The notes under the pieces: model-generated | The model's database searches: none | Seen by the model: the letters and a program-made list of their open reading frames with translations, nothing else | Told to the model about the DNA's origin: nothing | Source of the DNA: Proteles cristata cristata | Lineage: Eukaryota > Chordata > Mammalia > Carnivora > Hyaenidae | Length of the DNA stretch: 64,000 nt | NCBI GenBank assembly: GCA_017311185.1 | Contig: JAESUZ010003395.1 | Span: 1,178,001 to 1,242,000 of the forward strand | Reading direction: 5' to 3' | Made by a program: the position numbers and the translations under genes | Shown: piece by piece, positions 1-12,430 of the stretch | How the letters are laid out: every line of letters starts with the position of its first letter | How positions within the stretch are numbered: the first letter of the stretch is position 1

Positions 1-1755
1 GGCTGGATAGCCAGGAACTTGGATGGAGCATGATTAGAAAATTGGTGAGGAGGAAATCTGGGGAAGAGGTATGTGAACAGACCTCTCCAAATGGGGATGG
101 AATCTTCACATTTGTAAAGGTGAAAGGTGAAAACAAAAGGTGACTTCAGTAGAGAGGATTTTAGTAATCAGGTGGATAAGATACCCATATAATATGGATA
201 TCAATTAGCCTCTTTCCCCAGCCACGCTTCCATTGCCTAGTGTGTTAATGAACAAAGCAGCAAAGATGAAGGTGTTACATGAGTTCAACAAGAGCTTTCA
301 CTCATCAAGGCCAATTCGGCTACAGATATTTGTGAGTCAACCAACAGCAAAGACCAACAAAGAAACCCTGATGTGGCACTTTTGGAGGGGATGAATCAGC
401 TAGCTGGCATGAAGTTGATCATGTTAGACTGCTTCCATGATGGAAGGGGCAGCACTTATTCCTAACAGCAGAATAGACAGCTACTCTGGAAATAGACTTG
501 CCTCCCCTACCTGCAGGTGTTTAGATAAAACCACCAAAATGCTTTCACTACACTCATGAGATTCCACATAGCATCCCTTCTGATTAAGGAAGTGACTTCA
601 CAGCAAACAAAATGTCAGAATGAAGCCATGCTGATGGAATTCATTGATCTTGCCATATTTCCATCATCCTAATACATCTGGTTTGATAGAATGGTGGAAT
701 GGCCTTTTGAAACTCAGTTATGGTATCAGTTGTGTGGTAATACCTTGTGGATTTGAAGGAATATCCTCCAGGATGTGGTGAAATGTCCAATACATGATCC
801 TGGTTTTCTCATAGCAAGAATTCACAGGGCTAGGAATCAAGATGTGGAAATGAGAGCGGCTTCTCTCACTATTATCCCTAGTGATCCTGTAGCAAAAGTT
901 TTGCTTCCTATTTCTACAGGTTTAGGTTTTGCTGATCTAGAAGTCTTACTGTCAGAGAGAGGATAGTTTCAACAAGGTACCCAATAATGATGCCATTGAA
1001 TGGGAAGTTCACTGCCCACTTTGAGTTTGCATGCTTATGAATTGACAAGAAAAGAAGCAACAGGCTGGGGTAATAGATCCTATCAGTAGAAACTGGGATG
1101 CCAAACCCAATGGAAATAAGGAGGAACATTTCTGGAATGCAGAACTTCTGCAGGAATTCCTATGTCCTGTGATTAAAATAAATGGAAAATATTACAATAC
1201 AACTCAGGTAGCACCTTTAACAACCTGCGTCTTCATCAGGCAGCCTTCATCTTTAACAGCCTGCATCAAATAAATGTTTGGCTCACAGCACCAGAGAAGG
1301 AACTATTTTCAGCTAGCTGAGCTGTACTGAGAGTAAAGGATTATGGACTAGGTTCAGAAAGAAAATGGTTATAAAAGCTAACAATGGCCAAGTGACCAGT
1401 TGTGGAAATGAGAATTGTAACGGTTATGAGTATTTCTTACATATTTTGATATGAATATATTTGTATATATTTTTGACCAAAAATTTTTTATTTCCCTTCT
1501 TTTATCTCAAGTAGTTAACTTGAGATCTCAATATTTAAGTTACAGCATAACAAAGGATGAGCATGAATTAGAATATCTAACATTTTTAAAGTAAAGGATG
1601 AGATAGTAAATATTTAGAGTTTCCTGGGCTTTGTAGGCCATATACAGTGTCTGTTACATCTTTTCTTCGAAAACTACCTTTTTAAAAAAATATGTTATAA
1701 CATATATAAATGAAGTTATTTTACATTTTGTTATTTTAACATTATATTATTATAT
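1..1755 (+). mobile_element. ERVL-type endogenous retrovirus, decayed internal (pol 3') region
   Basis: The stretch from about 200 to 1440 resembles the integrase-to-dUTPase portion that is characteristic of class III (ERVL) elements, read on the + strand. It runs into the AT-rich segment that normally leads to the 3' LTR. Every frame is broken by stops and frameshifts; the longest surviving piece is 63 codons at 775-966. The left side is cut by the window edge and no LTR is visible to the right, where SINEs begin. This is an old, non-functional copy. Assignment rests on recognition of conserved stretches; RepeatMasker would settle the subfamily and exact ends. Confidence 0.72.
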
Positions 1756-1762
1756 CACTGTA

Positions 1763-1961
1763 ATTTTTTTTGTTTGAGAGAGAGAAGATGAGTAGGGGAG
1801 ACAGGCATAAGAAGACAGACAGAGAGAGAGAGAGAGAATCTTAAGCAGGCTCCATGCTCAGTGTGAAGCTCAATGCAGGGCTTGATGCCATGACCCTAGG
1901 ATCATGACCTGAACCAAAATCAAGAGGCAGGCCTCAACTGCCTGGGCCGCCCAGACACCCC
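1763..1961 (-). mobile_element. CanSINE (tRNA-derived), diverged
   Basis: Antisense copy: T-rich tail, GA-rich block, 'aagcaggctccatgctca' core, and the tRNA-like head ending in cagacacccc. It is strongly diverged, so an older copy. It lies immediately beside a second antisense SINE. Confidence 0.85.
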
Positions 1962-1991
1962 ACTATGAAAATATTTTCTAAAAAATATTTT

Positions 1992-2204
1992 AAGGTTTTA
2001 ATGTTTTATTTATTTTTGAGATAGAGAGAGACAGAGCATGAATGGGGTAGGGACAGAGAGAGAGGGGGGGACACAGATCTCAAGCAGGCTCCAGGCTCTG
2101 AGCAGTCAGTACAGAGCCCAACTCAGAGCCTGAATTCACAAACCATGAGATCATGACCAGAGGCAAAGGCCAACACCTAACCTACTAAGCCACCCAAGCA
2201 CCCC
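1992..2204 (-). mobile_element. CanSINE (tRNA-derived)
   Basis: Antisense copy with 'atgttttatttatttttgag', a GA-rich block, 'caggctccaggctctgagca' and a terminal 'gccacccaagcacccc'. It is moderately diverged. Confidence 0.9.
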
Positions 2205-2600
2205 TGACAAGTATTTTTAAAAGTTCTTAGCTCACAGGATGTACAAAATCAGGTTGAAAGATAAATTTAGCACATAGACCACAGCTTTCCAACCAGACTA
2301 GAAAAAGAATGAACTTTTTCCACAAAAACAGGAATTTTATATTGTCTCCTGGAAAAAGGTGAACCGTGTTGTTATTGTATGCAGAATAGGTATGTCATGT
2401 TAGGCATAGCTTCATTATTGTTTTTATTTGGAAACTAAGTAGAATGTGAGAAGATATGTTTGAGTGCCAAGATAACAAATAGTGGTGGTTTTGTAATGTG
2501 TCAGCTTGGTTGGAGTGAACTACATTTCCCAGAATTCCCTTCCCACTGTGTTGCCAGTTGGAACTGGTTACAAGTTCTTGTGCAAGATTTAGAGGGCAGA
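2205..2600. other. unassigned AT-rich sequence
   Basis: No gene seen. The part from about 2460, together with 2837-3300 on the far side of the next SINE, may be one older interspersed element split by that SINE. I cannot name it. Confidence 0.4.
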
Positions 2601-2817
2601 GGGGTGCCTGGGTGGCTCAGTCGGTTGAGCATCCAACTTCGGCTCAAGTTATGATCTCATGGTTTGAGCCCCGCATCGGTCTCTGTGCTGACAACTAGCT
2701 CAGAACCTGGAGCTTGTTTCAGATTCTGTGTCTCCCTCTCTCTCTGACCCTCCTCTCCTCACGCTGTCTCACTCTCTCTCAGAAATAAATTTAAAAAACA
2801 TTAAAAAAATTTTTTTT
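2601..2817 (+). mobile_element. CanSINE with target-site duplication
   Basis: Sense copy starting ggggtgcctgggtggctcag and ending in an A/T-rich tail. It is flanked by imperfect 17-bp direct repeats, aagatttagagggcaga at 2584-2600 and aagatttggagggtaga at 2820-2836, which mark the insertion target. Confidence 0.95.
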
Positions 2818-2836
2818 GAAAGATTTGGAGGGTAGA

Positions 2837-4120
2837 AGCCTAGCAGCAGCCATTGTTATAAACATTCACATATGATGCTGCTAGTCTCTGGGCTTACAAT
2901 GGCAAGAGACAGTAGCCAGACCTGCAACTGTTCCACCTTCTCTTGGATTCTTCTTTAGCTTCTCCAGCTCTTGAGCCAGGTGCTGAAGAATGCCACCTTC
3001 TCCTATAGACACTCATATCATCAGTTTCAGAGCAACAAGAAACTGCCAGCTTGTCCTTGTAGGTTCCAGCTTATTCTTACACTTTCCGCTTTTCATTCTC
3101 TGTTCCTGACTCTGCCTTCCCAGTGGACTTCCAATTCCAGCAACAGTTGCAAAGGCAACAGCCTTACAGACTATCCAAGTAGCTTCCACATTGTGAAGTC
3201 AAATTCCTTTAAAAATTACATGTAAATATTCATATGTGTACTTACATGTATGTACATGTATGTGTGTGTATAAATATATAATCTCGAAATGGCTTTTCTT
3301 CTCAGATTGTTACACCCTATCATTTGGCTTCAGTACTTAGTGGTATCCTACGTTTGAGAGCTATTCCACCTCTACCTAAAAGAACTAAGTAGTGAGCCTT
3401 TGTAGATCAGAATCCTGAGTTTGGTATGTTTTTCTTACTCTGAGTGCTCAGTGAAAATCTGCATCCACTGGTAAGAAAATCCCATTGTTTAGAACTCAAC
3501 AAAGACTTTCGAGGAAACAAATTTTGCATAGTGATACTTTATTGTACCAAATTACTTCCTTTTTATCTTTCTTACATTCAGAGAGATCCCAATTATGGAT
3601 TGCATAGATTTCTATATACTACTTTATTAACATAACCATAATACAAATTTATTTTAATACAACAAATTATATAGAATCTGTAATCTTATTTGGCTCTGTT
3701 CTATTCTTTCTTTCTATCCTTATAGTCTCATACTTTTACTAAACAGTTCCTATCAAGCTTACTTTGTATTTTGCAGTCAGTTTATTACAGTACAAAGCCA
3801 ATCACTTTCAGAATATAGACTTACACCCTCTTTGTAGCCCCACCTCTTACTATGGCGTATACTTGATGAAATCTGTCTCAGATCCAAATTCCTTTGTCTC
3901 CAGATTCCTGGGCCTGAGATGTTACCAGTTCCCACCAGAAGGGTATGACAGTAAATACCAAGTGGTAGCAGGAATGAAGGACAACACAGCCAACGGAAAG
4001 AAGATGAATCAGAGGCAAAAATGAAGACTTAAGGAATATACAAGTGCAACAAAAATAAATTTCCTAACACACGGCTCACATTTATTCTGGGCTAAGTAGT
4101 GTACTATGCTTTCTAAAAAG
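2837..4120. other. unassigned sequence, probably old repeats and unique DNA
   Basis: Contains short open frames (for example 2971-3225 and 3764-4024) without recognisable domains, and a TG/TA-rich patch at about 3233-3275. No coding evidence. Confidence 0.35.
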
Positions 4121-4125
4121 CATTT

Positions 4126-5040
4126 TCAGTTTATCAGAAAACATTTACTGAAGAAGTCCCTTTTTTCATCTTTTACTATGAAATATTTTATATGAATATA
4201 ATTTGATGAAATTGTAAAGAATAATAAAATGAACACCCATGTTCTCACACCCAGTTTAAGAAACAGAACATTATCAGTAGCTTTAAAATCTCCTCTTTCC
4301 CCTTCTTGATTCACCATCCTGAATTCCATCATGCCCAGAGACACCTATAGATCTGCATTTTGTTTTGCTCATTTCCTTCCTTTTCCTCACAGTTTGGCTT
4401 CATGTATAGCTATCCTGACGCAATCTACTCAGTTTGCTTGTTTTTGTACTTCATATAGGTAAAATCAAATTGCATATATTCCATGATTTCTTTTTTCTGC
4501 TCAACCTTACATTTGTGAAATGAATCCATGTTCTGCAAGTGTGTGTGTGTGTACATGTGTAGTTGTAGTGAATTCATTTTCACTGTTGTGGGTTCTATGG
4601 CTGTATCCCCATCATATCCATTCAAAAGACATTTGGGTTGCTTACTATTCTGGTTTTCCCATTACAGTGACTAATTCTATTTTGAACATGGTTGAACATA
4701 TCCCTACTGACACCATGTGAGTGACTTACTTTTGTCCATATTATTGTTACATTTGGTTCCACTCTGTAAGTTAATCTATACTATTTTTCAAAGCAGTTGC
4801 ACCAACATACACACCCACCAGTATATAAATTTCCCTTTTCTCCACATCCTTGCCCGTTGTTAACATTGCCAGATTCTTTCATTTTTGCCAAACTAGCAGG
4901 TGTGAAATTAAAGCCACATTGAAGTTTAGTTTGTATTTTCCTAACAGTGGAAAGGGTTGAACATTTTTCATATTTTTTTCACCTTACTTGAAATATTTGC
5001 TGTTTTTTTCCTACTACTGGATTTTTTCCTTTCCTATTAT
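4126..5040 (-). mobile_element. ancient L1 (L1M-type), antisense 3' part
   Basis: Antisense to the familiar L1 ORF2/3'UTR stretch. Recognisable blocks include 'acatttgggttgcttactat', 'cacccaccagtatataaatt' and the region around 'ctccacatccttgcc'. It is heavily diverged and contains a GT run at about 4539-4556. It continues beyond the SINE at 5041-5266. Confidence 0.75.
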
Positions 5041-5266
5041 ATTTTATTTTTTAAATGTTTTTATTTATTTCTGAGAGAGAGAAAGAGAGAGAGAGAGAGC
5101 ATGAGCAGGGGAGGGTCAGAGAGAGAGGGAGACACAGAATCCGAAACAGTCTCCAGGCTCTGAGCTGTCAGCACAGAGCCCAACGCGGGGCTCAGACCCA
5201 CAAACCATGAGATCATGACCTGAGCCGAAGTTGGACGCTCAACCAACTGAGCCACCCAGGCGCCCC
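5041..5266 (-). mobile_element. CanSINE inserted in L1M
   Basis: Antisense full-length copy ending gccacccaggcgcccc. Flanks tcctttcctatta (about 5027-5039) and tcctttcttattt (5267-5279) look like a diverged target-site duplication, so it split the surrounding L1. Confidence 0.93.
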
Positions 5267-5560
5267 TCCTTTCTTATTTTAAATAACTTTTAGTACTTGT
5301 TTATATATTCTGGAAACTATGCCCTTGTCTTTTATGTACAGCAAATACTTCTTTTGTGGCTAATCATTTACGTTTCTTTATGCTACATAACAAAAGTTCT
5401 TAATTTTAATATGCTTAAAATGTATCAATCTTTCCTCCATGGCTTGTACTTACCTGTCTTATTTAAGATATTACCTACTTTGAACTCTTAAAAAATTCTG
5501 CATTTTTCCAGTAAGTCTTAGCATTGTCTTTCACATTGAATTATTTAATTCAGTTATGTA
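5267..5560 (-). mobile_element. ancient L1 (L1M-type), continuation
   Basis: Continues the antisense L1 ORF2 sequence across the SINE, with an AT-rich text typical of the complement of ORF2. Confidence 0.65.
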
Positions 5561-6070
5561 GTAGAGACATATTTCATTTTTCTATTTGACATTTAAAAAG
5601 ATTACGTTTACAGCCAGACTTATAGTTTGGTGGAGCCATGAGAATACATTTTGAGCCCTAAAATTTCCTGTAGAATCTGCAGGGATCACTTTCATTCCCT
5701 ATTTGCCAGCCAGATACAGAAGAATCAGAGAAGAGCTCAACCAAAGGAATAGCAGAACATTAGCTGGAAGGACGCTGAGTCTGTGAGTAATAGTGAGCAT
5801 CAGGGCACCAGCACAGCTCTCCCCGACAAATAGGGATCGCAATGTGACACAAAGAAGTAATCTCTTCAGGGTTAATCCATTGTAATCTGATGAGTTAAGG
5901 AAGATAGCATACCCAACTAATAAAAGCTAGAACTTAATGTTTTGTATGATTAGAAGGAAGGGTGCAATTCATGGCCCCCATTTGAATAAACAATAGTCCA
6001 AGCTCCATGCAGTTGAATAAGTCTACCGTTTCCTCAGCGACATACATCGCCCCATCTGTTATAGGTCAAA
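5561..6070. other. unassigned segment between L1 pieces
   Basis: About 500 bp that do not look like L1, between two antisense L1 blocks. It could be an inserted element or unique sequence left by rearrangement. No open frame of note. Confidence 0.35.
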
Positions 6071-6465
6071 TTTCCAAATATGTGTGGAAATGTGCCTGGT
6101 GATTCTATTTTGTTCCAGGCATCTTATCCCTGAACTCGTATTGCATGGCTTTAATCTCTATAGCTTTAGGATAAATCTCATGGTATGGTAGGACAAGAAT
6201 CCCCACTGTACTTTGTGGAGAATTTCTATGCTTTTCTTGGATCTTCACTGTTCCATATATAGTTCAGAATCAGCCTCATTTATGAAAATTTATGAAATCT
6301 TTATGAGATTTTTGCCGGAATTTCTTTGAAACAATAGATAAGCTAGAGGAGAAACTGCATCTTCATAATATTTAGGTTTCTTATCCATTAGTTTAGTACT
6401 TGACATTTCTTAATATGGGTTTACAATTCTATCCAGAAGAGCATGAACTCCAAATACTAGACAGC
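6071..6465 (-). mobile_element. ancient L1 (L1M-type), antisense ORF2 fragment
   Basis: Shows the complement of a diverged L1 ORF2 region ('cattgcatggctttaatct'-like text). It is in the same orientation as the 4.1-5.6 kb pieces and probably belongs to the same copy. Confidence 0.5.
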
Positions 6466-6469
6466 ATTT

Positions 6470-6962
6470 GTGGTAGACAGAATAATACCCTCACTTTTCA
6501 AAGGTCAAATGTCCTAACTCCCCAAATCTGCAAATATGTTAACTTACAGGAGAAAATGGACTTCGTAGATGTGATTAAGGTTAAGAATCTTGAAATGGGG
6601 AGATTAACCTGGAGATCCTGGGTCTGATCTAATCACATAAATCCTGAAAAGCAGAGAACCTTTCCTGGCTGTGGTCAGAGGTAAATGTGACTATAGATAG
6701 AGGATGCTCAGAAAGATACTTTGAAATTGAAGGAGGCAAAAGCCAATGGATATGGGTGGCCTCTAAACACAGGAATGCCAAGGAAACAAATTCTCCCCTT
6801 AGAGCCACTGGAGAGGAAGGCAGCCCAGTTGACACCGAGACTTTAGCCCATTGAAATCTGTCAGACTTCTAACTTACAGAACTCTTTTGTTGACATATTT
6901 CTGTTTTTTAAAGGCATTATATTTGGGGGAATTTTCTGTGGTAGAAATAGAAAACTAATAAA
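6470..6962 (+). mobile_element. MaLR/ERVL-type LTR (MLT1-like), sense
   Basis: Begins near 'tggtagacagaataatacc', contains 'gatgtgattaaggttaagaa', 'attctccccttagagccact' and 'agttgacaccgagactttag', and ends in 'gaaaactaataaa'. These are hallmarks of a widespread solo LTR family. The exact subfamily is uncertain. It sits between two antisense L1 pieces. Confidence 0.75.
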
Positions 6963-6984
6963 GTATTATTATTATTATTCTACA

Positions 6985-7600
6985 TAATTAGAGCTTGTTC
7001 AACTTTACCTGTATAGTAATACTTCTTATTGCTAATGATTCTTTCTGAATCTCAGACCATCTTCCTGGGGTTGTTTTCCTTCTTCCTAAAGTAAGCTGTG
7101 GAAGGTAGTTCACAGAGGGTCTGTTTATGGAACACTCCATTTTTTGTTTGCTTTTATTTTGTCTTTGTCTTTGAAAAAGTTCCACTGAGTATACAATTCA
7201 AGGTTGACAGTTATTTTCTCCCAGCACTTTGAAGATATTCTACTGTCTTATTTAAAAAATCAGGTATCTGACTATTTGATTCTCTTTCATTAGGTATTCT
7301 GTCTTTTCTCTCTGGCTACATTTAAACTTTCTGTCTGTGGTTTTCTTCAGTTTCACTGTAATACATCTAAAATTTTTTTAACCTTTTTGAGTTTTTGCTG
7401 TGTTTGTTGAGTATGAGGATCCATGTTTTTTATAATTCCTTATCTCTGCAAATGTTTTGTCTTCCCATTTGTCTCTATTATCTTCTTTTGTGACTCTGTG
7501 TATCACTCTGTTTTCTCTCTCAATCTAATTTTGATGTTTTTCTGTTTCTATGTCTTTCTGAACTTCATTCTAGATAATTCATTGACTCTGATAGTTGTTT
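6985..7600 (-). mobile_element. ancient L1 (L1M-type), antisense 5' part
   Basis: Matches the complement of the 5' region of old L1M elements, for example 'ttttctctctggctacattt' and 'cagtttcactgtaatacatc'. It may be the 5' end of the same L1 whose 3' end is at 4.1 kb, separated by the LTR. Confidence 0.6.
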
Positions 7601-7660
7601 AAAAGTGAATGCAAATCATGCTTAAAAAATAAATAAATAAAAAAAATAAAAGTGAATGCA
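7601..7660 (+). mobile_element. ultra-short retroinsertion with 13-bp target duplication
   Basis: The 13-mer aaaagtgaatgca occurs at 7601-7613 and again at 7648-7660. Between them lie 34 bp that are almost only an A-rich tail with AAAT repeats. This is the structure of an extremely 5'-truncated SINE or other retrotranscript. Confidence 0.7.
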
Positions 7661-10400
7661 GTTTAGCAGAGACTACTACCAATGTAGTCAGGATTTGAGT
7701 TTAGAGGCCATATGTGAAGATTAAGAATTGGAAATTCTAGGACTCCAGACCATGTAGAGGAGGAGATGCAGCATGGAAAACATTAACTAAGTACAGAAAA
7801 CAGGAAGTTCAAGCATGTAGAAACTTACAAGACAACATTTAGAAAATTATTTCTGAAAGGAGAATAATCAGAAGCCTATTTTAAAGAATGGATTTCAATC
7901 TCCCACCCTGGCAGGTGAATAGAAAGAATGTATCTTGTATTTATTTTTCTCTGCTTGGAACCAGAGAATAGAGGATGTGAAAATAAAATAAAATAAAATA
8001 AAATAAGGAATGTCCTGACCTGTGTATGAACCAGGCCATGGAATTAAAGGACTAAATATGTTCAACAGGAAAGGAGTGACAAACCCAAAATGTATAGGAT
8101 GGGGAAGAGCCACTACAAAGGGCTGAAGTATAGAGACACACTGCTGTGATTATAAACACAAGTATTTTCTTATTTTTACTTATATTACCAAAGCAGTTTA
8201 AGGTACATTTCTTTGTAAAAATCAAAATATCACATCTAAACCCTTTTACTATCCCCCAATTTCAGAACATTCATCTCGTAGAAGAACCGTTGTCTAGACC
8301 TTCTATTTACATAAAAAGATACCCCAATACAACATATAGACTAATTATGTGTGTGCAGTGTGTCATTTATGTATGTTTTTAAAATAAGGTTGGAAATTTT
8401 ATAGGTAGATGTGGGATCCTATAAAGCCAGAATTAAACTGACAATATTCTAATCAGTAAGTGGCCAGACCCTAACAAGGGACTGACAGAGCAAGGGAAGC
8501 TGCTAAAGTTGATAAATGAGTATATGTGAAAGAAGAAAGATTTGAAAGTACAGATAATGCCAGAGATTTGGGCTTAAATACGAGGATAGCAGCTGGAGAT
8601 TCCCTTGGTGTTTAGAAGTAGGGCAGTTGGGAAATTTTTAAATGAAATAAAGACATTTGTCTAAGGCATACTGATTTGAGATGGAAATGACCTCAAATCT
8701 GATTAAAATCTTGAATCAAATGACACTTTTCTGTGACTTGAAATGCACTTATTTGACTATCTATTTAATAACTGACCTACCCTATGGAATATTGATGGAT
8801 ATTTACTTCTATCCCAGTAATTATTATTTTCTTAATCCTAAATTCCCTAAAGAGAATTTTCTTAGAACCATTTTTTATTCTTTTAAGAAACATTCTTCAA
8901 AAATAAATTCTTTATTAGGGCAACCTGAACTGTATGACCCCAGTCACTTACCTTCTTTTGACCTGAAAATGCTCATATTTAATTAAGATGATTAGACTTC
9001 CTTTTCTATCATTATTGCAGACTAGGTACTGTACCTTACTTACCCTTCTGCTGAAAACAACTATGAATTTTGAATACTTTTTTCCCTACCTTCTTAAATG
9101 CATTGTTAAGATGATTACAAGGCAAATAAAAAACTAAGTGAAGTTGGGATCCCAGAAGTGTTCTCCTAGGGGTAAGTTAGAAACAAACTCAATTCCTCCT
9201 TCACTGAATACCCCCACCCAACACTCACCCCACCAGGAATGCAAGGAAAATTGCCTGCCTTAAACCACTGTGTTTAATGAAAAAGGAAAAATAAATTCTA
9301 CCTTGAAATGTATACCCTCGGGGTTTATAGGTCAATTTACATTGGTGAGGTTCTCTAAGAACTTGTAAATAGATAATACTATGGTTCCAAGTAGTTCTTT
9401 TCCGGTTGTGCTCCCAAAACATGACAGTAGCAAATGCATATCCTTTTTGGAATTAAAAAATTGGAATTAAGGAATTCTGATAATGTTCTACATAAGATAA
9501 TAAACAGGAGAAAAAGACAGTAAAGAATGAAGAATTATCAACTACAGATTATGAAAGAACTATATTTAATATGTTTCAGAAATGATAATAGTTTGATAAA
9601 AATGAGTAGGTAAAATTAGATGTAAAAAGAGAACAAGCATTTTTTGGGGGGGAACCATATAGAACCTCTAGAAATGAAAATTACAATCATTAAATTAAAA
9701 ATCCAGTAGATTATATAAACTGCATAGCAGAAAGTTAGAGGAATAGTAAGTGAACTGGAAGGGTTTCTGAAAATTATTTGGAATGTAGATTGAGAGATAA
9801 AAAGATGGAAAAATATACAAAGGTGATACTAAAGATACGGAGCAAAGAGTTTCTTTTATAAAAGGAGAAAAGAGGGAGAAGATAGTGATGAGGGAGCATA
9901 AGGCAGGCTAAGGGCAAAGTACAAGCTAGCATACCTCCCTCTCCTTCCCCCCAGGTAGGATATGTATGATATTCCTTGGACACTCCCACCTACCCAAATA
10001 CAGGAAGGGTTAAAATGACGGGGTCACTACCATTTTACAAGAAAAACTGTAATCCTATCTATAGCTTAAAGTCCTGGAATTCCCTATGGTCTTAATGTGA
10101 ATGCTTTACTAGAGAGAAAAACAACCTCATCTTGAAAATAGCTAGGCCTCCAGAAATCTGAGTCTTTAGCACACGAAAGTCTCTTCAGAAACTTCCCTTT
10201 TGACTTTACCTCCTCCTCAAATCCATAGTACTTAAACAGCCATTCTCCACAACCCCAGTGCAGCTCTTTCTGCCCATAGGTCTTGTCCCCATGTTTTAAT
10301 AGACTCACCGTTAAGAAAATGACATCTAAAGGCATCTTCAAGAATTCTTTCTTGGCCATCAGCTCTGAACCCCACCGTGACCCCAAAACTTCATCAGGGA
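7661..10400. other. unassigned AT-rich sequence
   Basis: No gene recognised. Open frames of up to about 100 codons (8681-8986, 10084-10410) lack domains or homology that I can see. Some parts may be old L1 3'UTR. Contains the AAAAT microsatellite listed separately. Confidence 0.35.
7978..8006 (+). repeat. (AAAAT)n microsatellite
   Basis: About five to six tandem aaaat units at the end of a diverged region; possibly a remnant retroelement tail. Confidence 0.9.
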
Positions 10401-10532
10401 GCAGAGTCAAGATTCGAAAACTTTCTGATGATAAGCACTGGGTTATATATAGAAATTTGAATCACTGTTTTGTACATCTGAAGCCAGTATACTGTAAGCT
10501 AACTATTAAAGCTAAACTATTAAAAAAAATAA
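10400..10532 (+). mobile_element. L1 3' end with A-rich tail
   Basis: 'gataagcactgggttatata', then 'gtacatctgaagccagtata' and 'actgtaagctaactattaaa' followed by an A-rich tail. This closely resembles the terminal 3'UTR of carnivore L1 copies. Confidence 0.6.
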
Positions 10533-10879
10533 AGAGATAAAGCCTATGTATAGAAAAAATAAAAGAGCAAAATACAAATTAAGAACAATTTTGAAAAATT
10601 TCCAGAATGAGTAACTATCAATAACCAACACTTTCAAGAAGCCCCCAAAATTGCAAACATAAAAATAGTCCAGACCTAGACAAACTGTGTCTGAAAGAAA
10701 ACAGTTGCCAACCTACATTTCCCTAGGAGTGTAGTCAGCAAAATATCTTCAAGAATGAAGTAAAATGAAGATAATTCCAGGGGCGTTGGTGAGCTTGATA
10801 GATTTTTACCATCAATGCATCTTCCCTAATATTCTAAAAGATAAACCTTTAGAAAAAAAAAAAAGTGACCTCAGATAAA
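10533..10879. other. A-rich unassigned sequence, possibly L1 ORF2
   Basis: A-rich sense text continuous with the L1 that starts recognisably at about 10880. Too diverged to assign securely. Confidence 0.35.
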
Positions 10880-11692
10880 AAAACAATAAGCACTGAAGAC
10901 TCATGGACCTAATAAATGAGTACACAATCGTTGCAGGATATAGGTTAATATTCAAAAGTCAGTGTTTTACTATATACTAGCAATGAACAATCAGAATTTG
11001 AAATTTGTTTAAGCTTATTTATTTTGAGAGAGAGTGCATGCACACACATGCAAGTGGAAGAGGGGAGAGAGAGAGAGAACAAGAGAGAGAATCCCAAGCA
11101 GGCTCTACATTGTCAGAACAGGGCCTGTTGCAGGACTCAATCCCATGAACTATGAGATCATGACCTGAGCTGAAATCAAGAGTTGGATGCGTAACCAAAT
11201 GAGCCATCCAAGTGCCCCAAACTTTGAAATTTAAAAAAATTATGATAGCATTCCCCCAAGAAGAAGATGCTTAAGTATATAAATGTAACAAAATATGCAC
11301 AGGATCTACATGTGGAAAGTACAAAACTCTGATGAAAGAAATTAACAATCTAAATAAACGGAGAGACATTCTGCATTCATGAAATGGAAGATTCGGTATT
11401 GTCTTCCCAACTTGATCTTCAATACATTTCAAATCAAACTCTCAGCAAGCTATTTCATAAATATTAACGAATTTATTCTGAAGCTTATATGGAAAAGCAA
11501 AAGATCTAAAATAGCCAACAGAGAACAAAAAGAAGACAATTCAATTTCAATTCTACTAACAAGCTATAGTAATGAAGACAATATGGTATTGTTGAAATAA
11601 TAGACACACAGATCAATTGGAAAGAACAGAGAGCCCAGAAATAGACTCATAGAAATATAGGCACTGATATTTGACAAAAAAGCAAAGGCAAT
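10880..11692 (+). mobile_element. L1 ORF2 fragment, sense, left part
   Basis: Sense L1 ORF2 text: the block around 'tgcaggatataggttaatat' and 'actagcaatgaacaatcaga', then after the SINE 'atacatttcaaatcaaactc' and 'cttatatggaaaagcaaaag'. Frames are broken. It stops at 'agcaaaggcaatt', where an LTR interrupts it, and resumes at about 12431. Confidence 0.8.
11005..11218 (-). mobile_element. CanSINE inserted in L1
   Basis: Antisense copy ending gagccatccaagtgcccc, with gaatttgaaattt before and actttgaaattt after as a probable target duplication. The GA block contains a (CA)n variant. Confidence 0.9.
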
Positions 11693-12430
11693 TGTATTAG
11701 TTTCTTATTACCATTATAACAAATTACCACAAATTTCATGGTTTACATAGCATAAATTTAATATGTTATGATTCCACAGTTTAAATTTTTTTAAATGTTT
11801 GTTCATTTGTGAGAGAGAGGGAGACACAGAATCTGAAGCAGGCTCCAGGCTCTGACCTGTCAGCACAGAGCCCTACGCAAGGCTCAAACTCATGGACAGC
11901 GAGATCATGACCTGAGCTGAAGTCAGACACTTAACCAACTAAGCCACCGAGGTGCCCCTATGATTCCAGAGTTTAGATGTCTGACATGGATCTCACTTGG
12001 GCTAAATTCAAGTTGCCTGAGGGGCTGAGTTCTTTTCAGGAGGTTATAGGGAAGAACCTTTTCTTTATCTGATTCAGCTTCCAGAGGCACTACATTCCTT
12101 GGCTCATGGATCAATTCCATCTTCAAAGCCAGGATTAGCCAGTCAATCCTTTCCCATATTGTACCAGTCTGATACTGCTTCTATCATCACATCTTCTAAC
12201 TCAGATTCTTTTGCCTCCCTCTACTACTTTTAAGGACTGTCATAATAACTTGGGGCTTACCTGGATAATCCTAGATAATCTTCCCATCTCAAAATCATCT
12301 GAACAGTAATCTTAATTCTATCTGTAACTTTAATTCTCCTTTCCCATGTAGTCTAACACATTCACAACTTCTGAGGATTAAGACATGAGCATCTTTGATG
12401 GTGTTGTGGCATTATTCTCCCTATCACTGC
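11693..12430 (-). mobile_element. MaLR/ERVL-type LTR, antisense, nested in L1
   Basis: Starts 'gtattagtttcttattacca' and ends near 'gcattattctccctatcac'. It contains 'tacattccttggctcatgga', 'tacttttaaggactgtcata' and 'aggattaagacatgagcatc', the complement of the family seen at 6470. L1 ORF2 text is continuous across its two ends, so it integrated into the L1. Confidence 0.8.
11783..11958 (-). mobile_element. CanSINE nested in the LTR
   Basis: Antisense copy ending ccaccgaggtgcccc. Flanked by 16-bp direct repeats tatgattccacagttt (11767-11782) and tatgattccagagttt (11959-11974), one mismatch. Third layer of a nest: SINE in LTR in L1. Confidence 0.95.
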
